NCBI GenBank assembly: GCA_008828725.1
Contig: MEHQ01000867.1
Span: 1-64,000, forward strand
Reading direction: 5' to 3'
DNA from: Saccharina japonica
Taxonomy: Eukaryota > Sar > Phaeophyceae > Laminariales > Laminariaceae
DNA length: 64,000 nt
Part shown: positions 35,701 through 44,700 of the stretch, in pieces
Numbering within the stretch: position 1 is the first letter of the stretch
How the letters are laid out: every line of letters starts with the position of its first letter
The notes under the pieces: generated by a model
Databases searched by the model: none
Seen by the model: only the letters and a program-made list of their open reading frames with translations
What the model was told of the DNA's origin: nothing
Translations under genes and position numbers: made by a program

Positions 35701-38700
35701 ATACCACAGCAGAAGTTCCGAGGTGTTACCACTAGTACACCTGTTGGATGCTTCCTCCTAGCTGTGGGCTATGGGTGCTGCCCGAACCAACACGACACCA
35801 CGGCCGTCACAATAGCAATAGTTCGAACAGCGGCTGTCGCGTGTTTTGCAGCTTGTACTTCCGTGGTGTCCGGTAAGTCTCCCGTGGCCCCTCTTGCCGC
35901 TTTGCAGGATGTCGTCTAGACTAAATAACATAATCCGCGAGATACAGCAGTTGTAGTACTATAGTCTGCCACTGTACCGAAATATTTGTAGATCGCCCTA
36001 TAGTTCCCGTAGATATTATTTGCATACATACGTAGATCGGTGTATGTACTCGTACAGGCCAACATAACCGTAGAGGCCGAAATGTTGGAAGCAAATATAC
36101 ATAAAATGGTCATGTGATTTTGCAATCGTCGTACGATTACTGTACACAGACCACAGAGAGCCGCACAGACGAATTCAGAACGGTATCAACTACTGCCTCA
36201 TATCGCTTGACGTATGCCTCGTTCCATGTCGTGTCGGAATGTTCCGTTTTGTCTTCTGCTGGTGCGCGGTGTGTGGTCCGATCATGCGGCGATGAAAACT
36301 CAAATATTCACAGCCTATACCGCTAAACAAATAGTCGTGCGACAGGACAGGTTTAGCCTGGCAGTTGCCAAGCGGTGGCAAGTCGGAACGTCTCCCTGTG
36401 GTCGTTTGCCAGAGTTAACCATTCTGGAGGCCCAGAGCACGCCTCACGGACCTAGGCTGTGACTCGCGTTTGCACTGTGATGCACACGCCCCCCCGCCTG
36501 GGTACCTTGCGGCCGAGAGCACGAGAGATAAACAACAGACCGGAAGATAAACAAAACTGCCCAAGTGCGAAAATAGTCAACTTCGTGCAGAGTAGTATTC
36601 ATATAAAATTGTAAATACTACTGTCAGGCTGGTCGTAAAAATAGAATTCCCATTTACTTTTCGTGGCCATCTGAACTTCCCTTGTATTTACGATTTGACT
36701 GCAACACGGCGGCACAACAAAACAGGCTCTATTCAACCGAGGTCACCGACTTCACATGGTAGTATATACACACTCAAAAGTCGTGTAATGATGTCAGCAC
36801 GGTAGGGATCGACGTCAACTTATAATCACGTGCTGATTGTGATTTGTTTTGATGACTAAGTTCCATGAGTGAGGTATTGTTGGACTATATCCTTTACACA
36901 CGTTATAAATTGTTTTCGCACGAATGTAGTTCTAACAAACTGATGGAAGGATTTCATGACATTTCCCACGTACAGGCACTCGAACAATTTCCGTTCATTG
37001 TCAGGTACCAGGTATGTATCAACGTGCCTATAGTGCACGGAACGTCTTTGATCCGACTATAATTCAATATCATTTCAGCAACGTGCCCAAGAGGCGCTGT
37101 TTTTGTTTTTACAATACATCGTTTTACCATAAATTGGTTTGCCAATGCTTCAACTTAAAGTAAGTTGTCAATCGGTTTGTCTACCAACGGCACGGAGTAT
37201 CTAACTGGGAACATTTAGTTTTTGGGAAGTGTTATTTCAAATACACTGGTCCCGATCTAGATCCCATCCGAAATTACGCTTTGTGATTCAGCATAAAATA
37301 TCAACAACTTCGCATAATCACGCAGAGGTAAAAAGCGCGAAGCGCGAGGGTCGTATCTACAGCCAGCTGTACATATTTCGTTAGTTTTCGAACCACCCAA
37401 GCTGATTAATCTCCACAATTTGGCAATAGGAATTGTTGCTGTCGGTCGGTCAGTACAACAAAGAGTAGTTATCATCTAGCCGCCTATCGTGTATCGTGCC
37501 TGTATGGCCTGTGATTGTTTCGCCCTCTCGTTTTACCACCGTGCACTGCCTCTCGATATCAACATTTTCCCTCAAAGGGTTTCAGTTTGAGCGAAGCTCG
37601 CGAGATACTCTGACGACGGCTCGCGCGAGAGTTATTTCGACCAAAGTATTCACCACAATGGCACAGGCGAGCATCTCTCTAACCTATAACTCGCCGTGCA
37701 TATTGGGTCGTTGCGCTGGCGTGAATGCATTGGGATACTTGTTGCCACGAACATTATCCATGGCACGTTTGCTACAAGTTGGAAGGATACGGCCACCGCA
37801 TAAAATCCGTATTAATCGCTACCGTCAATAATGTAATGTCATATAAAAATTTCGGACCCCGCTGAAGACGTGGCATCTATAAAGTTCGATATCGAAACAC
37901 ACGTGTGTTCGCCTCACGTACGTCACCGCAGGTGCCGTGCATGCGTACTACTCGGGTGTTGTCATGAACGGCTACGTCACATTCAACAATAACTCAGCCT
38001 CTTCGTCCGGAGGTGAGGTAGCGCAAACAGCGAGTACACAGGATGGAAGTGATTGTGTAAGAATCTTGGTACGATAGATGTAGCACGTTTTGGGTTTAGC
38101 CTATTCTGAATGACGGGAGACCTGAACCCACAATCGGCTGATGTTTCATAATTGGTTAAACTCAAAACAAATGTTTCGAAATTGCTAGGACATGGGATTA
38201 TCCGTATGGGTAGCACCCATTTTCCTCTCGAATATCACATGTTTGGTTGAGGGGTATAGTGCCTTCGAAAACATACCGTATTCCTCTACCGTCGCATGCA
38301 TCGTAGCTCTATCTTGACCGTTCGCTAAGATTCAAGACGGACAGCAGTCGCCACCATAGTATGGCTTTATGCGTTGTTGTCACCATGGGTTTATGTCACA
38401 GATGCTGGTTTACGTCTGATGCGTACTAAACTCAGAGCTGAATGGAACATATAATCACCCGACCGCCATCGCTTTGCAAATCAACAAGCCCAGGCGAAGC
38501 TGAAAGCAGAGTTCGAGCTCTTCACAGATCTACTGCCTGCCTGTTGCCAAATGTAAACCCAGGTCGAAGGCACTATCTACTTGAACGGTTCTCCTAAAAG
38601 CTTACATTTGTCCGCATGTTTGAGTTATGTTTTTGGTTTTCTTAGTTGGCAGGTACAGCATCACCTACCTATTTTTGTACAATACATGTGTCTTCATGAA

Positions 38701-41700
38701 TTATCCGGGTCCATGCCATGTAGAGGTACGCATCTGATCGTTACGGCGAGGACACGAAGTAGCATTTCCTCGAGAGCAAGCGGCAGTCGGCTTTCACGAA
38801 AATTTATTGGGATGCGGTAATGTGCTGGGAACGATATGGTAGCTTTGGCAAAAACGGCAGCTGTTGTCTGGTTATTCAATATCCCGTGTCATGACATTAT
38901 CAACAAAACTCCAATACGGGCTGTGTTCGTCGTACCGGACACAGTCGTGATGGGAACTTGCTCAGAAATATCCCTGTTCGTCGGCGTGTGCTTGCTCTCG
39001 ATCTCCGATGCGACAGGTGCAGTTCACTGTGCTGGAGGCCACATACGTAGTAAAGGACGGGGAGCAGTATTCGCTTATAACAAGGCTAGCAACGACGGCG
39101 GCGCCATAGCGACCAATCCAAGCAACAAAATAAATATTTTCAACGCAAAGTTTGAATTCAACACCGCTGAGGACCGCGGAGGTGCAATTTATATGGCGTC
39201 GCCGAATGTCATCAGCTCTTTGGTGTACCAGAGGTGCCAGTTTTCCAGCAACAACGCTACAAACGGGGGGGCAATATACTTCGAAGCTGAAGATGCGACT
39301 CTAGTCATGAAGAAATGCGGCGTGAACGGCAACTATGCAGGTATGGACATCAACGCCCTGAGCGACGAAAATGCTTGATTGAGATCTCGAGTCGTACTGC
39401 GGTAAAAAACGACAATAACCAAGCATTGAGTCGCGTGTGACACGGTTCCTTTAGACGAATTCATCGAAGGGTCCGAAGGCCATCCGGTGGATGTGGCCTT
39501 GTCGGCACACATCCCGAACCGATAAGAAGCACATCGATGATGGCTACGCGATGGAGCTCGAAAAGCCACACATATCATTGTGTCAATTATGCAGCAAAAT
39601 GTATGTAAAAATGGTACATGAAACGTTTTCCCGTTTCTGGGTAGAATTCTAGGTGGAAACAACCTAATATTTAGTAGACTCTATTAATACTTATCGTCCG
39701 ATCATGTAATGTGTGTCTCTCGCGTGGCATGGTAGGTGCTTCCGGGGGAGCAATCTACCTCGCGGGGGGTCTTTCACTGATTGAGTCGTCCTTCACGGAA
39801 AACAGCGCCGGCGAAGACGGTCTGGCCATTGGCAGCTCCAACTGTGGTTTCTCCTTAGTGCAGTTTATAGACGTCTATTTTGCCGATAACGGTATGCGCT
39901 GCCCAATCGGAAAATACCAACGTTACAACTACGTGGTGAGAAGCATGTTCGAGCTGCAGTGGCGATTTGTAGTCAGGTCTCGGTACACAGCATTTTTTCT
40001 GTAACTTATCACGTGCATCATGTACACAAACAATACATAAGGACTGTCCCGTCTGTCGCGGGGTGGGACGCGCCAAGCTCTCCATATTCTGGAACACTAA
40101 TACAGCTGCAAATAGGTAATCTGTATTACCTCTTTGTCCACGGTGGCCTTTCACATGTGGTAATTGTTATAAAAAGAGATCCGATGAAGTGACGGCGGCC
40201 GTCTTCTCTGCTACGCACCTGATACCTACCTGTGAATGCTGTGTTTGACCTGCCACCCCAACAGGCTGGTCCACCTGTGTTTCAAGCAGTGTGCAACGGA
40301 TGTGCCCCGGTATCGAACAGTCTCCCTAAGGGTATTGACGACAACAGCACGTGGTTGTTACCCGTCTGCGAAGATCCGCCCACCGGTACGAGGGCTGTGT
40401 CGCAGGGTACTACAACGCAAACTCTCACACTGAACAAGGGATACTACCGTGACACTGGTTTTGTCGAAGAACTGCTGGCGTGTTACAGACCTCAAGCCTG
40501 CGCTGGGGGCGACCACGTTGGAGGGTACTGCGCCGTTGGCTATGAGGGTCCATGTGAGGCAGTCATATCGCTTGTACGCACTTTCACTACAGTTGACCGA
40601 ATATTGAGAGAAAACGAAGTAATGCCATAAATGCCAATCACCTCTGCATGTAAGGGCGGCAAATCCACATACGGTATTGCTTTACATTCGACTCCTGATA
40701 CCGAACCTTGAACGTTAAACTGCCTCTAAAAGGAACGGTCGCTGCCCAAAGCAAATTCCGGTGCTGGGAATCGTAACCTCCCCGAGCGGGGGGCATAGGC
40801 TGCGCCGGTGCCCTTGGGCCGTGCGCCGATAGTTCCCCAGGAAAAGTTTCCTAGACAAAGTCGTGCAACTCCAACATATTTTCGGTACATTTGCATTTCG
40901 GTTGGCCATGCGTTCAGTCGTCCGTGTCAACATTGGACATAATGGAACATCGTGGAAAGGTGAATGAAATTGACTATGAAACCCTGATGGTGCTTGCTGA
41001 ATGTGGTAGGCGCTTACTGGGAAGAGAAGTAAAAGGGGGAATAGTATATACCACACCACAACAGCTACCCAGCCTATGTTTAAAACGGAGCGAAACCTCA
41101 AGTGTTAGGGCTGTGCTCGCTTCGATTTTTCATTGATATCCATTTCTCGCGGCTTTGCGGAGACTGTGGTCCATAGTAGTCGGCCACCTCGCAACTTCCC
41201 CTCTGCTACAATTGCAACACTGGGCAGCGTCAGTTACGGTGTCACTCGTTGCCGTTATGTCTTCCAACGATCTCTCAACACGTTTTTCACATTGTAGAGC
41301 ACGGGTGCCGCTTAATAGCCTGCCCCTATAAACACACATATACCATACCCAATACCGGAACATTTGACACGGATTTTCTTTGCGATCTGGGTTCCTTGAC
41401 AACCCCGAGATATCGATATTTCAGCTACTGCAACACAACCGTAAGTAGGCATGGTTTCCTCCGCAGTAGCAGATATACTATGTTTTCTTGTATGCCTATC
41501 TGCCAAACTGGTTTTGCGGCAGGGAGATTATCATCTGTTTCGTTATCGTGATCAGGCGACAAGGTGTAGAGGCTGTGTGCTCCACACTGGGACATAATAT
41601 ATTGTTCTGTGTTGGTGGGGCACAACGGTTAAACCCCTGGTGGTGCACAACACATATCCTTCACGCACCAACGTCTAGGACTGCACCAAGTTCGGTTAGT

Positions 41701-44700
41701 AATTCGGTCTAGTCGATTAAAGAGACATTTCGCATCGCCATACAGTAGGAACACTCGTCGACACGGTCCCACGATCACGAGCCTTTCCGCCACACCCTAC
41801 CCCATGGGTGCAAATATGGGGAGACACATTACGCGTGCTTCGATAGAGTTATTACTTTTCGGCTGATATAGTTTCCGAATGATGGGGCTCCTTAACCCTA
41901 AATCATTCTTGTGTTGTATTGTTCTTCGTGCTAGACTCAGGTCATGGCATTGTTCTCGGGTAGCACGTATATTTTCCTCCAAAACCCATTCTTCGGCGAC
42001 GTATGGAGCTGCTCAAGTTAAGCGCTCGGAACAAACAGTACGCACCTCTATCGTAGCATGCGTCACATCAAGTGGAAAACTCGGGGTCATGCCAACTCGA
42101 GACCGTCGCATGCCGACAGTTGACGACAATCCTTATTGGGTCATCGAGCCAACTATAAACCATTGCTGCTCGGGTTTCAATTCAAATGAACTAAACGGTG
42201 TGTGATTGGCCGACTCCAAATCAACAAAATGGTCACGCATGCCAAGGCTTTTACATTATCCCGTTTGATAGGACGTGTTTCATTTCGACTGTAGGCTTTA
42301 CACGTACATACCTGCCTACATATACAACAACAAAAACAACGTTAAGGTAACGAACGCGGCGACCAACCAGCGCGAGCTCGGCCACGCGGTGTACAAACCC
42401 AGAACCCCACTCACTGAAAGCCGATATGTCGGGGTTCTGGCAGTCATGATTATCCTGCGACAGTAACATCCCATCCGCCAATGATAAACCTCCCAAGCAT
42501 CCCCATTCCTCAACACACCGGGCACGCAAACATTGTCCCCCAGGATCGATAACGTCTCACACTGAGTGAAAAATAACCGAATACCCACGGATCCAGAGCT
42601 GATGGTCTGAGTTTTGTGGACCGACCGGTCATAGTTCCATGTGGAATGTGGATCTTCTGTAGGTCGAAATATTCGCCGCCCGGTTGACCAAGGGTGATTT
42701 TTTTATGCGAATTGTCAGCAACAATTTACTTTTTTAAAGACACATGGAACTCCTACAACCACAGATGCGCAAGGCGACCTATTTATTCTAGAGATGCCTA
42801 CTACGAGGGTTTTGTGCCTTACATTGTAGGCGGCTCTTTAGTCAAAGAGAGCCATACAGACCAAACAAAACACGTACCCTGCAAATACCTAAACGTGCAA
42901 CCCGATGGACACTCGTATGGTCTTGGTTCCTCACATACAAGCCAATAGTGTTGACATTGCTTTGTTCGTCCGTTGGGGAACCTTTTCGATCACTGTCGGT
43001 TACGCCTGTTAGAGCAGTGATACGTCTATATTGCAGCAATCGCCTAGTTGATTTCCAAGCACGGCATTCACACCGGCAAAATGTATACATTTTCAACTGC
43101 CACCAGGCTGGGAACATAAACAGCGGTCCCTCTGCGCGATACCGCCCCTCGCATATAATGGGAAACCTAATATAGCCGTTCCATTGAGATTGCGTTTGGA
43201 TTCGTAGCGCCAGCTCCACGCGAGACGGGTACACTGTGGTCCCAGGATCATAAATATGTAATTTATTCTGCAGACCCAGCCAACCGGGGGTGGGCACGGT
43301 TTGTGAAGTATATACAGAACCGGGCAGCGGGAAACATTAACTCCACGTCCTGCAAAAACATAACTACGGTTTGGAATGCCAGGGCCAACCGGGTAGAGTA
43401 GGTATCTAATAGTACACCGAAACAACGACAAGAACGGCGAAGCCCAAGGTCCACACACTTGTATGGTGTGGAAACCGCATAATCCTTGACCATTGGCGTA
43501 TGGCCGTGGTTCATGGAGCCAAGGCCGCGCAGGATGTACATAATCCTGCATCTGTAAGGCACAACCTCAGTCGGCATGCAAAGCCATCACATCGGGTACG
43601 CAAAGTGCGGTCCCTCGTGTCGATGACGCCCTCGCCATGTAAAACCATAACTACCTTAGATGATTGTTTAGCTTTGTAGGGCCCCCGGCAACCGGTGAAG
43701 ATAGACCTCTTAGCCCATCATCATAAACGCAACCGTACATGCACAACTTCGGCACAATGCCCGAAAAGGATTGCGACCAATGTCGACGTTGCCCCCGATG
43801 GTAAAAAAATCTACCATCCGGCAGCACTTTTGTTTTCCCCCAAAATCATTGTTTGGGTGAGGTATGACGCTCCTTAAGCGAGAAGCTCAGCAAAACATGG
43901 TGCACCTCTATCGTAGCATGCGTCATATATGGCACATGCAGTTTAGTCATTACCACTGCCTTACCTACATATGTAGGTTACCTCAGGTGCTGTAGGCATT
44001 CGCGCTCAGCAGATAGCATGAACATCAACTGGTGAACAAACTTCCGAGGCCCTGACGGCACTACATAAAACCGTCATTACAATACTAGGCGCACCGCCAG
44101 AGCAGTTATCGTACTGATCGTCAACTGTTCATGGTTACTAGATGCGGCTACACGATATATACGAGATTAAGTATGTGCACAATTTCCTATTTTCGCAGTC
44201 TATCCCGAATTTAAATCACATTTCCCAGCCCGATGTGTGCGTCATTTTTCGATAACATCACTACGCTCCTCTTTGCGGGTGCTTCTAGGTATCAACGTTA
44301 AGCACGTGTGTACGAAACGTTTGTTGTTAATATATGCTAAATATCCCATCGTGCTGATACAGGATATATCCCATGCGACTGATGCAGACAGGTGATCCAT
44401 CACTAGACCTTAGTTGGAGTACCATGATGCATCGCGAAAATCAGAAAACGGTGCAGAAGAAATAGCTTGCACATGTTCTGTTATATCGCGCCGCCTCCTA
44501 AATGTCGACTTCTGTAACCACCACCTTGAGCTACCACACTTGGAGTGACACAATATTGAACCGACGCGAATCATTGTTGAAGAGAACCGAGGTCCTCCGT
44601 GAAAGTGGGCAGGACTACGAGTTTTTATCATCGATAGGTTCCCTTATTGCAAATACCGCAGTTCAAACATAATATGGCAGTCTAGATCTCTCAACCAGAA

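Larger units (their letters stand above)
34521..37931 (+). other. Intron 5 (3.4 kb)
   Basis: GT-AG. It carries the solo palindrome arm (35040-35725) and a candidate non-productive mini-exon (37079-37159). Near 34840-34935 there is GTACT/GAGTA-rich sequence. The remainder shows no gene. Confidence 0.6.

Noticed and set aside
40265-40330. Alternative exon 9 acceptor at CCCCAACAG
   Set aside because: In phase 1 it gives a stop within about 20 codons, whereas the CAAG acceptor at 40286 keeps the Cys-rich frame.
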